DNA of 64,000 nt from Thiobacillus sp. (GTDB lineage: Bacteria > Pseudomonadota > Gammaproteobacteria > Burkholderiales > Thiobacillaceae), in assembly GCA_018263115.1 (NCBI GenBank), contig JADFDC010000003.1, positions 1-64,000 of the forward strand. The letters run 5' to 3'. Position numbers and translations under genes: made by a program. A model generated the notes under the pieces. That model was not told where the DNA came from. It saw only the letters and a program-made list of their open reading frames with translations, and ran no database searches. Shown here in pieces: positions 36,554 through 45,202 of the stretch. Within the stretch, counting starts at the first letter, position 1, and each line of letters begins with the position of its first letter.

Positions 36554-38463
36554 GAGTCTCCTCTTTCCGCGGCCCGGTTGAACGGATGAGCCGCCTTCCC
36601 GCACAGCCCGTGTGTTACTGACGGGCAAACGGGAATTTCTGCCGGCATGTGCCGGATGAGCGTATCCCCTCCCACGCGGAGCCTGATCCGCTTGAAGGAG
36701 GATGTTTCGTGACATTTCTGACACTGGGGACCGTAGCTGCCATCGTGCACGTCGTCTTTTTCATGACAACTTATGCAGTTCATCGGCAGCACGGCCTTGC
36801 TGGAAACTGGATTCTTGTGACAGGCGTAACAATCCAGCGGCTTGTGGCCGCCATCCAGACGAAACCGGGTCTTGGCGTCATGGTTGAAATCCCACAGGCG
36901 CCAGTTGCGCGCGTTGTGGCAGCTCTCGCATTGCGCGCCGAGACGCCGCTTGTGCACGTCCTCCTTGTCGTGGCAGGCCACGCACTCCGTTTTCGCATCC
37001 TTGAACTGCGCTGTAATATGGCACTTCTTGCACTCGACAACGAGATGCTTGCCGGCCAGCGGAAAACGTGAACGCCCGTGATTGAAGGTCGTGCGCTTCC
37101 AGTTGCTGGCGTCGTGGCAGACTTCGCACTTCTCGCTTTGCTGCCCCTTGTGCACGTCATCTTTCTTGTGACAGGCCAGGCAGGCTGACGGCGTGTTTTT
37201 GTATTTCATATCCTTGTGACAGTCATCGCACTTCACTTCGCGGTGCTTGCCCAGCAGCACAAACTTCGTCTTGTCGTGATCAAAGCGGTGTTCCTTCCAG
37301 TTGCGTTCGCCATGGCAGTCGCCGCACTGATCACCCAGCGTGCCTTTGTGCTTGTCATCTTTTTTATGGCAGGCAAGACAGGTCATGGGCGTATCCTTGA
37401 ACACCGCGGTCTTGTGGCAGGCCTTGCATTCAATTTCATCGTGCTTCCCGCGCAGAGGGAAGCGTGATTTGCCGTGATCGAATCGCGCTTCCTTCCAGTC
37501 GCGCTCGACGTGGCAGTCCGCGCATTTTTCGCCCAGGGTGTTCTTGTGCTTGTCATCCTTCTTGTGACACGCAATGCAGGCGGTTTGCAGCTTGTCGCGA
37601 TAAAGATTGCCGGTATGGCAGTTGTCGCACTTCGTCTGGCGATGTTTGCCACGCAGGGCGTATTTCGTGTCCGCGTCGTGATCGAACAGAATTTCATCCC
37701 AGGCCCTGGCGTTGTGACAGGTCTGGCATTTTTCGCCATAGCGGCCCTTGTGCTTGTCATCCTTGCGGTGACAGGACACACAGGTCGTGGGCGTGTTTTT
37801 GAAGGCATTGTTCTTGTGGCAATCCTTGCATGGCACCTTGACATGCTTGTCTTCCAGCTTGAATTTGGTCTTGTCGTGATCAAACCTGGCTTCCTTCCAG
37901 TCATTTTCTGTGTGGCAGTCGGCGCACTTGGTGCCCAGCTTGCCTTTGTGCTCATCATCATTCTTGTGGCAGGCGATACAGACCGTCTGCGCGTTCCGGT
38001 ATTTGGCGCCGGGCCGGTGGCATTTATTGCATTCCGTCTCCGCGTGTCTGCCTTTGAGCAGATAATCCGTCTGCCGGTGGTCAAATTTCTTTTCATCCAG
38101 TTCAACCACGCGGGCATCCCTGCCCTTGTGGTCGGTATGGCATTCGCGGCAGAACCTGTCTTCCTTTGCCCTGCCGTGATAACCCTGTTTCAGCGAGACA
38201 TCCCGCGCAACCTCCTTATGACAATCACCGCACAGCGCATCCTGGCCTGCCCGGTTGAAACGGACATGGCATTTGTTGCACTGGCTTTCCGTCTTGGCAT
38301 GGCCTTTTATGACCTTGCCCGGCATCAGCACACTTTCCAGCGAATCCGCCCTGACACCGCTGGCAAGCGGCAGCATCAGCATCGCCAGCAGGACAAGCCA
38401 TCCCGCTATTGCCAGCACGGCGCGCATAGTCTGCATCCGCGCCACTTCCCGCAGATGATTCAT
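36550..38463 (-). CDS. 24-haem-site multihaem cytochrome c
   Basis: The ATG at 38463 overlaps the stop of the upstream membrane-protein gene (TGATG) and gives 637 residues with a signal peptide (LAIAGWLVLLAMLMLPLASG). I count 24 CXXCH motifs. From about residue 90 they recur in triplets on a roughly 62-residue module: CxDCH..W..xxFDH..T.F.L.GKH, then C..CH...F, then CxxCHKKDDKHKG. Each module offers three additional His (FDH, GKH, DKH), suiting bis-His haems. The protein is Lys/Asp-rich and quite unlike the Ser/Thr-rich neighbour, so the two may act in different compartments, for instance periplasm versus surface. Confidence 0.93.
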   Translation of the reverse strand: MNHLREVARMQTMRAVLAIAGWLVLLAMLMLPLASGVRADSLESVLMPGKVIKGHAKTESQCNKCHVRFNRAGQDALCGDCHKEVARDVSLKQGYHGRAKEDRFCRECHTDHKGRDARVVELDEKKFDHRQTDYLLKGRHAETECNKCHRPGAKYRNAQTVCIACHKNDDEHKGKLGTKCADCHTENDWKEARFDHDKTKFKLEDKHVKVPCKDCHKNNAFKNTPTTCVSCHRKDDKHKGRYGEKCQTCHNARAWDEILFDHDADTKYALRGKHRQTKCDNCHTGNLYRDKLQTACIACHKKDDKHKNTLGEKCADCHVERDWKEARFDHGKSRFPLRGKHDEIECKACHKTAVFKDTPMTCLACHKKDDKHKGTLGDQCGDCHGERNWKEHRFDHDKTKFVLLGKHREVKCDDCHKDMKYKNTPSACLACHKKDDVHKGQQSEKCEVCHDASNWKRTTFNHGRSRFPLAGKHLVVECKKCHITAQFKDAKTECVACHDKEDVHKRRLGAQCESCHNARNWRLWDFNHDAKTRFRLDGGHKPLDCYACHKNPVSSKAVLPMNCISCHEKDDVHDGSYGPQCQKCHETSSFKRIRLRVGGDTLIRHMPAEIPVCPSVTHGLCGKAAHPFNRAAERGDS

Positions 38464-39404
38464 CAATACATGTGCACCGCAACCACATGCGCGATTGCGC
38501 TCAGGACCAGCATGTAAACCAGCGGCACATGCAAAACGTGCCACAGTGAAAACAAGCGTTCGTAGGTGCTGAAATGCGCGACGTTCTGTACGCCCCGCAG
38601 ATAGGCAAGCACCACCTGCAGTGCCGCCTTGGACCTGCGCTGGGTCTTGGCCTTGTCCCAGCCTCGCGCGCGCGCCTGTTCAGCATAGAGGCCTTTAAGT
38701 TCCCGCGAGCAGTTCAGATAAACCACCCAGGCACGTACCGGCAGCGTGAGAAAGGCCCACGCGTCTGAAACAGGATTGCCGCGTTTTTGCAGCACACAGG
38801 ATTCAAAGGCGGCCAAGGCGGCTTCCACCCTGGGCGCAAAAGACAGTTTGGACTGGACCTCCTGCGAGTTCAGGCCTGAAATCTCCCGCACTTCTTCCAG
38901 ACTGGCCCGGTGTCCGTACAGGCCATGGTGGATTTTTGTATAAATGAAACGGCCGATGATGCCGCTGCCCGCAACCAGGGACATGCTGGCCAGGGCAACA
39001 CCTGCATTGATTGAACCAACCTGAAACCGGGAATGCGCCAGGATGAACAACGGCCCCAGGATGCCCATCGCCATGTGAATGGCAAACCAGTATTTGGCCG
39101 GACCCAGACCGCGCATGAAACGGAAATGCTTGCGCAGCGGATAGAGGAACAGAACCAGCATCATGATACCGCCGGCCAGACCCAAGTTGTAGCCGGTTTC
39201 CGAACCCGGTTTATAGTCGCCCCAATAACCGATCAGCCAGGCCGCGCCGATCAGCAGGGCAACGGCAAGCACGAAACCCAGGGGTTGGGGATCGTGACGT
39301 ACATGTATCTTTTGGGGAAAGGCGGGAGACTCGCCAGCCCGGACGTTCAGTATTAATGTTTCCTGCATGTTGCGATCTTGATTTTCTGCCGTGGTTGAAT
39401 GCAT
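38463..39404 (-). CDS. Cytochrome b-like inner-membrane protein of the multihaem cluster
   Basis: The protein of up to 313 residues has about five transmembrane helices: residues about 42-62, 73-90, 105-124, 131-152 and 285-310. His residues stand at helix faces (AIHMAMG, ILAHSRF, LWHVLHVPLVY, AIAHVVAVH), suggesting b-type haem ligation as in ferric-reductase or b561-like proteins. A soluble loop (about 160-275) separates helices 4 and 5. As first gene of the operon it could link the quinone pool or the divergent flavoprotein to periplasmic haems. An alternative start is the ATG at 39368. I do not recognise a named family. Confidence 0.7.
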   Translation of the reverse strand: MHSTTAENQDRNMQETLILNVRAGESPAFPQKIHVRHDPQPLGFVLAVALLIGAAWLIGYWGDYKPGSETGYNLGLAGGIMMLVLFLYPLRKHFRFMRGLGPAKYWFAIHMAMGILGPLFILAHSRFQVGSINAGVALASMSLVAGSGIIGRFIYTKIHHGLYGHRASLEEVREISGLNSQEVQSKLSFAPRVEAALAAFESCVLQKRGNPVSDAWAFLTLPVRAWVVYLNCSRELKGLYAEQARARGWDKAKTQRRSKAALQVVLAYLRGVQNVAHFSTYERLFSLWHVLHVPLVYMLVLSAIAHVVAVHMY

Positions 39405-39452
39405 CTGTGTTGAACAACTAACGGATGCATGACGTGTTAATTTACCCCATTG

Positions 39453-39471
39453 CGTGTAAAAAGTTCACACG
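39453..39471. promoter_or_regulatory. 19-bp near-palindrome in the divergent promoter region of the cytochrome cluster
   Basis: CGTGTaAAAAGTTcACACG has matching arms except for one pair, with a further CGTGTTAA half-site 20 bp to its left (39433-39440). It lies between the divergently transcribed cytochrome operon and the flavoprotein gene and is a good operator candidate. The regulator is unknown; the centre does not fit the CRP/FNR consensus well. Confidence 0.45.
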
Positions 39472-39597
39472 TTTTTTTAAATTACATTGATTATTAAGGG
39501 GATTTTTTTGAAATTGCCGGGTAAAATCTGTCCATGCAAGGTGTTTTCTTAAAAATGGAAATGGCCGCGATTCATCAGCGGGCCGCCAAGTTCTGAA

Positions 39598-40902
39598 ATG
39601 AGCGCATCCATCCTGACAGGCATACTTCTGTATGTCATTCCGCTGGTTATCGTCTTCTTCCTGTATTTCCGGCGCCGGGCAAAGCGGGCGATCCGGCACG
39701 CGGAAGCGTTGCAGGAATCGCGCGAAAGCGGCCTGACCGAGCCGGTCAGCCTGCACCCTGTCATTGATCCCGTTCGATGCCTTGGTTCTTCCTCCTGCGT
39801 GCGCGCCTGCCCGGAAGGATCGCTGGGCATCATCAACGGCAAGGCTTATCTGGTGAACCCGACTGTTTGCATCGGGCACGGCGCCTGCATGGCGGCCTGT
39901 CCGCTGGATGCCATCAAGCTGGTGTTTGGCACGGAAAAACGCGGCGTGGATATTCCCTATGTCACGCCAAAATTCGAAACCAACGTGCCGGGCATTTTCA
40001 TTGCAGGGGAACTGGGTGGCATGGGTCTGGTGCGCAAGGCCGCGGAACAGGGGAAACAGGCCATCGCCGCCATCAAGGAATTACAGGGCAGCGGCAAGGA
40101 CCTGGACGTGGTCATCGTCGGTTCGGGCCCAGCGGGAATCACGGCCGGCCTGGGCGCCATCCAGCACAAGCTGCGCTATCGCATTGTCGAGCAGGAGGAT
40201 TCGCTGGGCGGAACGGTCTACCACTATCCGCGCAACAAGATCGTGATGACGACGCCGGTCAATCTGCCCCTGGTGGGCAAGGTAAAAATGGCTGAAATCA
40301 GCAAGGAGGCCCTGCTTGAATTCTGGCATGGCATCGTCGGCAAAACCGGGCTGCGGATCAGCTTCAATGAACGCATGGAAGAAATCCGGCCGGATGGCGA
40401 AGGCTTTGTTGTCAAGACATCGCGGGGCGAATACGCCACCCGCGCCGTGCTGCTGGCGATTGGCCGCCGCGGCACGCCACGCAAACTGGGGGTGGAAGGC
40501 GAGGAACTGCCGAAGGTTGTTTACCGGTTGATTGATCCCGAACAGTACCAGGGACAGAAAGTGCTGGTGGTGGGCGGTGGCGACAGTGCGCTGGAAGCGG
40601 CACTGGCCATTTCGGAACAGCCGGGGACGGATGTGACATTGTCTTACCGGAGCGATGCATTCGGGCGCGTCAAGATCAGGAACCGCCAGCGGCTTGAGGA
40701 CGCCCAATCGAATAAGCGTGTCCGGGTCATACTCAATTCCAATGTACTTCGCATTGATCCCGCCACCGTCCTGTTGAAATGCGCGGAAGAACAAATTGAA
40801 CTGCCGAATGACGCCGTCATCATCTCGGCGGGCGGCGTGTTGCCGATTGATCTGCTGAAAAAAACCGGTATCCGGTTCGAGACCAAGCACGGTACAGAAT
40901 AA
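39598..40902 (+). CDS. Membrane-anchored 2x[4Fe-4S] ferredoxin / FAD-NAD(P) oxidoreductase
   Basis: The 434-residue protein has one N-terminal transmembrane helix (about 4-23) and a two-cluster ferredoxin domain (CLGSSSCVRACPEG about 61-74 and CIGHGACMAACPLD about 92-105). A thioredoxin-reductase-like flavoprotein follows, with FAD-binding VVIVGSGPAGITAG (about 167-180) and NAD(P)-binding VLVVGGGDSALEAAL (about 322-336). The CxxC of thioredoxin reductase is absent. It would shuttle electrons between NAD(P)H, flavin and Fe-S at the cytoplasmic face. It is divergent from the cytochrome b-like gene across a 193-bp region, suggesting co-regulation with the haem conduit. Confidence 0.85.
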   Translation: MSASILTGILLYVIPLVIVFFLYFRRRAKRAIRHAEALQESRESGLTEPVSLHPVIDPVRCLGSSSCVRACPEGSLGIINGKAYLVNPTVCIGHGACMAACPLDAIKLVFGTEKRGVDIPYVTPKFETNVPGIFIAGELGGMGLVRKAAEQGKQAIAAIKELQGSGKDLDVVIVGSGPAGITAGLGAIQHKLRYRIVEQEDSLGGTVYHYPRNKIVMTTPVNLPLVGKVKMAEISKEALLEFWHGIVGKTGLRISFNERMEEIRPDGEGFVVKTSRGEYATRAVLLAIGRRGTPRKLGVEGEELPKVVYRLIDPEQYQGQKVLVVGGGDSALEAALAISEQPGTDVTLSYRSDAFGRVKIRNRQRLEDAQSNKRVRVILNSNVLRIDPATVLLKCAEEQIELPNDAVIISAGGVLPIDLLKKTGIRFETKHGTE

Positions 40903-40957
40903 TGTCGCACCGAATCCCTTACAATTGGCAGTGTTTTATCCTGCCTCCAGGTACTCC

Positions 40958-41713
40958 ATGACCAGAACAATAACCGCCATCCTCGCCCTGCTCGTCAGCT
41001 GCCAGGCATTTGCCGAAGACAACCGCCTGAGCCTGTCCACGGGTCTTGACTACAGCGTGGGGGATTACGGCACACCGGACGATAATGAAACCTGGTTTCT
41101 GCCGCTCAACCTTAAATACCAATCTGGTGATTACAGCTTCAAGCTGGGCATGTCCTACCTATGGGTACGAGGCCCGCAAAATGTGACGCCAGATGGCGAA
41201 CCGATTCCTGGCGGCGGCGTTGTGACCACCACCCATGGGTTCGGTGATGTGACCGCGTCACTCACCGCCGACATACTGAATGAAAAGAGCCATCCATTCG
41301 GGCTTGACCTGACCGGCAAGATCAAATTCGGCACGGCAAGCGAAAGCAAGGCGCTTGGCACGGGGAAAAACGACTACGCGTTGCAGGCTTCATTCTATAA
41401 ATCACTAGCCGGATGGATGCCTTATCTTGACATTGCCTACCGCTGGAAGGGTGACCCGACTGGCATCAATTACCGGAATGTCTGGTATGTGACAGCCGGA
41501 ACCAGCTACCGTTACAACAAGATCTGGTCGGTGGGCACGGACTACGCATGGCGCGAGAAGCTGACACCCGGTGGTGACGAAATCAGTGAATCCACGGTTT
41601 ACGCCAACTACAAAATCAGTAACCACAACAAACTCAACTTGTATGGCGTGGCAGGCTTTTCCGATGCCAGTCCAGACTGGGGACTGGGTTTCATGCTGAC
41701 ACACGTCTTTTAG
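40958..41713 (+). CDS. Outer-membrane beta-barrel protein (transporter-like)
   Basis: The 251-residue precursor has a signal peptide (MTRTITAILALLVSCQAFA) and then alternating aromatic/polar strands ending in GLGFMLTHVF, with the C-terminal Phe of an outer-membrane barrel. Composition resembles small barrels of the 'phenol-degradation MetA-like' class, whose cargo is unknown. I chose the ATG at 40958 because the earlier in-frame codons (from 40925) break the leader. It follows the flavoprotein gene by 55 bp and ends at a terminator, so it might belong to the same transcript. Confidence 0.7.
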   Translation: MTRTITAILALLVSCQAFAEDNRLSLSTGLDYSVGDYGTPDDNETWFLPLNLKYQSGDYSFKLGMSYLWVRGPQNVTPDGEPIPGGGVVTTTHGFGDVTASLTADILNEKSHPFGLDLTGKIKFGTASESKALGTGKNDYALQASFYKSLAGWMPYLDIAYRWKGDPTGINYRNVWYVTAGTSYRYNKIWSVGTDYAWREKLTPGGDEISESTVYANYKISNHNKLNLYGVAGFSDASPDWGLGFMLTHVF

Positions 41714-41736
41714 CCCGATCCCGTCAAGGCGTTGCT

Positions 41737-41765
41737 AAAATCCCGGGAGTCCCGGGATTTTTATT
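41737..41765 (+). terminator. Rho-independent terminator after the outer-membrane barrel gene
   Basis: AAAATCCCGGG-AGT-CCCGGGATTTT stem with a short T-rich tail, 24 bp after the stop. Confidence 0.85.
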
Positions 41766-41775
41766 TGGAGCGCCC

Positions 41776-43224
41776 ATGAACCACACCCTGCTGGGTTTCG
41801 TCATCCTGTATCTGGTCGTGTCCATCGGCATCGGCATGTATGCCGCGACCAAGGTGAAAAATACCGAAGACTATGTGGCGGCGGGCCGCTCCTTGCCGAT
41901 GTTCATGGTCATCGCCATGGTGTTCGCCACCTGGTTTGGCGCGGAAACCGTGCTGGGCATTCCCGCGACCTTCCTCGATGAAAACCTGGGCGGCACGATT
42001 TCCGATCCCTTTGGTGCCTCGCTCGCGCTGATCCTGTTCGGGCTGTTTTTCGCCCGCAAGCTTTACAGAATGAACCTGCTGACGCTGGGCGATTTCTTCC
42101 GCAAGCGCTACAACCGGCCGGTTGAAATCGTCATTTCACTGGCCATCGCCTTGTCCTATCTCGGCTGGGTGTCGGCACAGGTCACCGCGCTGGGACTGGT
42201 GTTCAATGTTCTGTCAGACAACGCCATCAGCCAGTCCGAAGGGATTCTGATCGGCGCGGCGGTGGTGTTGCTATATACGCTTTATGGCGGCATGTGGTCG
42301 GTGGCGCTGACCACCTTTGTGCAGATGACGATCATTGTCATCGGCCTGCTGTGGATTTCAAAACTGGTGGGCGACATGCCGCAGGTCAATGGCATCGCGC
42401 CGGTGGTCGACCACGCTGCCGCCGCCGGCAAGTTCCAGTTCTGGCCCGAGGCCAACTTGGCGGCCATCATCACTTTCATCGCCGGACTGCTGACCATGGG
42501 CTTCGGTTCGGTGCCGCAGCAGGACGTGTTCCAGCGCGCCAACTCATCCAGAAGTGAAACCGTGGCGGTTTGGGGTACGGTGATCGGCGGCACAATGTAT
42601 TTCCTGTTCGCCGCCGTGCCGATTTATCTGACCTACGCCGCGACGATGGTGGACCCGGCCATGACAACCGAATTGCTGGCACAAGACGCGCAGCTGGTGC
42701 TGCCAAGCTTCGTCAAATCGCATTTGCCGCTTTTCGCGCAGATCATTTTTTACGGCGCGCTGTTGTCGGTGATCATGTCCACGGCTTCCGGCACCCTGCT
42801 TGCCCCATCCGTCACCATCTCGGAAAACATCATCAAGGAATTCATGCCGCGTCATCGCATGAGCCAGAAAAAGCTGCTGTGGATCACACGCAGCGTGGTG
42901 CTCGGATTTTCAATACTGGTGGTTGCGTACTCGCTGTGGGCGCTGGAATCGGAAACCAGCATTCATCAGATGGTGGAGAACGCTTACAAGATCACCCTGG
43001 CCTGCGCCTTCGTGCCGCTGGTAGCAGGGCTCTACTGGAAACGCGCCACCAACACCGGCGCCGGACTGTCCATCGTGCTGGGGCTCGCAGTGTGGATCGT
43101 GATGGAATTCGTCGCACCCGAGACCGCGTTGCCGCCGCAGTTCGCTGGTTTCATCGCCAGCGCCATCGGCATGGTCGCTGGCTCGCTGGGGCCGCAGTTG
43201 AAAGTGGCCAGGCAACATCATTGA
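41776..43224 (+). CDS. Sodium:solute symporter family (SSS) transporter
   Basis: The 482-residue protein has about 13 transmembrane helices and typical SSS segments: an early DYVAAGRSLP, the GFGSVPQQDVFQR segment and the GLYWKRATNTGA loop near the C-terminus. It would cotransport an organic solute with Na+. The substrate cannot be read from sequence. It lies 21 bp before potA, so polyamine or amino-acid-type solutes are conceivable, but that is only positional. GGAG precedes the ATG. Confidence 0.88.
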   Translation: MNHTLLGFVILYLVVSIGIGMYAATKVKNTEDYVAAGRSLPMFMVIAMVFATWFGAETVLGIPATFLDENLGGTISDPFGASLALILFGLFFARKLYRMNLLTLGDFFRKRYNRPVEIVISLAIALSYLGWVSAQVTALGLVFNVLSDNAISQSEGILIGAAVVLLYTLYGGMWSVALTTFVQMTIIVIGLLWISKLVGDMPQVNGIAPVVDHAAAAGKFQFWPEANLAAIITFIAGLLTMGFGSVPQQDVFQRANSSRSETVAVWGTVIGGTMYFLFAAVPIYLTYAATMVDPAMTTELLAQDAQLVLPSFVKSHLPLFAQIIFYGALLSVIMSTASGTLLAPSVTISENIIKEFMPRHRMSQKKLLWITRSVVLGFSILVVAYSLWALESETSIHQMVENAYKITLACAFVPLVAGLYWKRATNTGAGLSIVLGLAVWIVMEFVAPETALPPQFAGFIASAIGMVAGSLGPQLKVARQHH

Positions 43225-43245
43225 TCGCCTTTTTGAAAATCTGCC

Positions 43246-44331
43246 ATGGCGCTTCTTGAACTCAGAAATCTGACGCGACGCTTCGGCAATCTCACCGCGA
43301 TCGACAACGTCAGCCTGTCGGTCGAAGCCGGTGAATTCTTCACCCTGCTGGGCCCCTCCGGCTGCGGCAAGACCACCATCCTGCGCATGATTGCCGGCTT
43401 CGACTTGCCGGACGGGGGCGAGATCCTGCTCGACGGGAAAGACATCGCCGCCACGCCGCCGGAGAAGCGCCCACTGCATACTGTGTTCCAGAGTTACGCG
43501 CTGTTTCCGCATCTGTCGGTTGCTGACAATGTCGCCTTCCCATTGCGCATGTCGAAAGTGTCTGAGCAGGAAACCCGACAACGGGTGAAGGAAATGCTGG
43601 AAACCGTTCACCTCGCGGATAAGTCCGATGCCTTTCCGCATGAACTTTCAGGCGGGCAGAAGCAGCGGGTGGCGCTAGCGCGCGGGCTGGTGAACAAGCC
43701 GCGCCTGCTGCTGCTGGACGAGCCGCTGGGCGCGCTGGACCACAAGTTGCGCGAGGAAATGCAGATCGAGCTCATCAACCTGCAACGCAATGTAGGCGTC
43801 ACTTTCGTCTTCGTCACCCACTCCCAGCCCGAGGCGCTTGCGTTGTCTCACCGCATCGCCGTGATGAACGAAGGCCGCGTCGAGCAGATGGATTCGCCTG
43901 CCAACATTTACAGCCGGCCCAGTAACCGTTTTGTCGCAGACTTCATCGGCGACATCAACATGATGAACGCGCAAATCGATGTGGTTGACGGGATGCAACT
44001 CCGACTGTCGGTTGCAGGCTTGGGCGCCATAGTTGCGCCAGCCCACATCGAAACAAGTACTGGCCAGGCAGGTGCCTTCGCCATCCGCCCCGAACAGGTC
44101 GTGATCGGAGCACCTGATGAACATGCAGAACTGGCGAACCGTTTTTCCGGCACCCTGCGAGACTTTCTCTATGTTGGCGATGTAACCACCTACAAGGTCG
44201 AGGTCACCAATGGCACGCTGATCCAGGCGCTACTGCCCAATGCCGCGCCCGGCAAGGCCCGCTTCTTTGAATTGGGCGACAAGGTAACCGTCGCCTGGTC
44301 ATCAGAATCGGGAATGTTCCTGCATGAATAG
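43246..44331 (+). CDS. potA: Spermidine/putrescine ABC transporter ATPase PotA
   Basis: The 361-residue protein has Walker A GPSGCGKTT (about 34-42), signature LSGGQKQRVALARG, Walker B LLLDEPLGALD and a C-terminal TOBE regulatory domain (about 265-360). It drives polyamine import with PotBC and PotD. It overlaps potB by 8 bp. Confidence 0.93.
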   Translation: MALLELRNLTRRFGNLTAIDNVSLSVEAGEFFTLLGPSGCGKTTILRMIAGFDLPDGGEILLDGKDIAATPPEKRPLHTVFQSYALFPHLSVADNVAFPLRMSKVSEQETRQRVKEMLETVHLADKSDAFPHELSGGQKQRVALARGLVNKPRLLLLDEPLGALDHKLREEMQIELINLQRNVGVTFVFVTHSQPEALALSHRIAVMNEGRVEQMDSPANIYSRPSNRFVADFIGDINMMNAQIDVVDGMQLRLSVAGLGAIVAPAHIETSTGQAGAFAIRPEQVVIGAPDEHAELANRFSGTLRDFLYVGDVTTYKVEVTNGTLIQALLPNAAPGKARFFELGDKVTVAWSSESGMFLHE

Positions 44332-45202
44332 AGAACGCATCACCCGCTGGCTGGTCTCCGGTCCACCCTTCGTATTCATGGTGGTGTTCTTCGTGCTGCC
44401 GGCGCTGATCATGGTGGTGGCCTCGTTCCGTTTTCCCGGCGAGCATGGCGGGCTCGCGCCTATGTTCGAAAACGGAACCTGGCAGTTCACGCTGGAAACC
44501 TACCAGTTCTTTTTCAGCGATTTCATCTACACGGAAATTTTTCTCAAGTCCTTTTTAATCGCCGGTCTGACCACCGTCATCTGCATCGCCATGGCCTACC
44601 CTGTGGCACTCCTTATTACCCGCGTGCCAAAACGGTTCCGGGACGTGATGATCCTGCTGGTGGTGCTGCCTTTCGCCAGCAACTTCCTCATCCGCGTGTA
44701 TGCCTGGATGATCATCCTTGGTCCGCAAAGCGCGTTCAGCATCGCGATCAACAGCGTGGTGACAGCGTTCGGTTTCGAACCGGTGACGCTGCTGTTTTCG
44801 CCCTTTGCCGTCATCGTCGGCATGGTCTATGTACACTTGCCCTTCATGGTCTTGCCTCTCTATACCAATCTGGAAAAGCACGACCCCATCCTGCTCGATG
44901 CCGCGCAGGACCTGGGCGCCAATGCCTGGAAACGATTCTGGAAAGTGACCTGGCCCTTGTCTCTGCCCGGCGTCTATGCCGGCTCGGCGCTGGTGTTCAT
45001 CCCGGTGCTGGGTATGTTTGCAGTGCCCGACATTCTTGGCGGCACCGGCGACATCCTTATCGGCAACCTGATCAAGGAACAGTTTCTCGGCACCCGCGAC
45101 TGGCCCTTCGGTTCCATGCTGTCGATCATGCTCACCCTGGCGGTGCTTGCCATTGCAGCGCTGGCGATGCGCTTTTCGCGCAAGAGTTTGAGCTATGCGT
45201 AG
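44324..45202 (+). CDS. potB: Spermidine/putrescine ABC transporter permease PotB
   Basis: The 292-residue permease has six predicted membrane segments and the EAA loop DAAQDLGANAWKRFWKVTWP (about 186-205), typical of the first permease of Pot systems. Together with PotC it forms the inner-membrane channel. It overlaps both potA and potC by 8 bp, indicating tight coupling. Confidence 0.92.
   Translation: MNRERITRWLVSGPPFVFMVVFFVLPALIMVVASFRFPGEHGGLAPMFENGTWQFTLETYQFFFSDFIYTEIFLKSFLIAGLTTVICIAMAYPVALLITRVPKRFRDVMILLVVLPFASNFLIRVYAWMIILGPQSAFSIAINSVVTAFGFEPVTLLFSPFAVIVGMVYVHLPFMVLPLYTNLEKHDPILLDAAQDLGANAWKRFWKVTWPLSLPGVYAGSALVFIPVLGMFAVPDILGGTGDILIGNLIKEQFLGTRDWPFGSMLSIMLTLAVLAIAALAMRFSRKSLSYA

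Noticed and set aside
34430-36589. Long open frames on the plus strand opposite the giant cytochrome (up to about 249 residues)
   Set aside because: They are opposite-strand shadows of the 141-bp repeats, with Arg/Gly-rich, repeat-derived composition and no ribosome-binding site or domain.
36553-36724. Extra 57-residue N-terminus of the giant cytochrome
   Set aside because: It overlaps the end of the 24-haem gene out of frame; the ATG at 36553 has a strong AGGAG and leads straight into a signal peptide.
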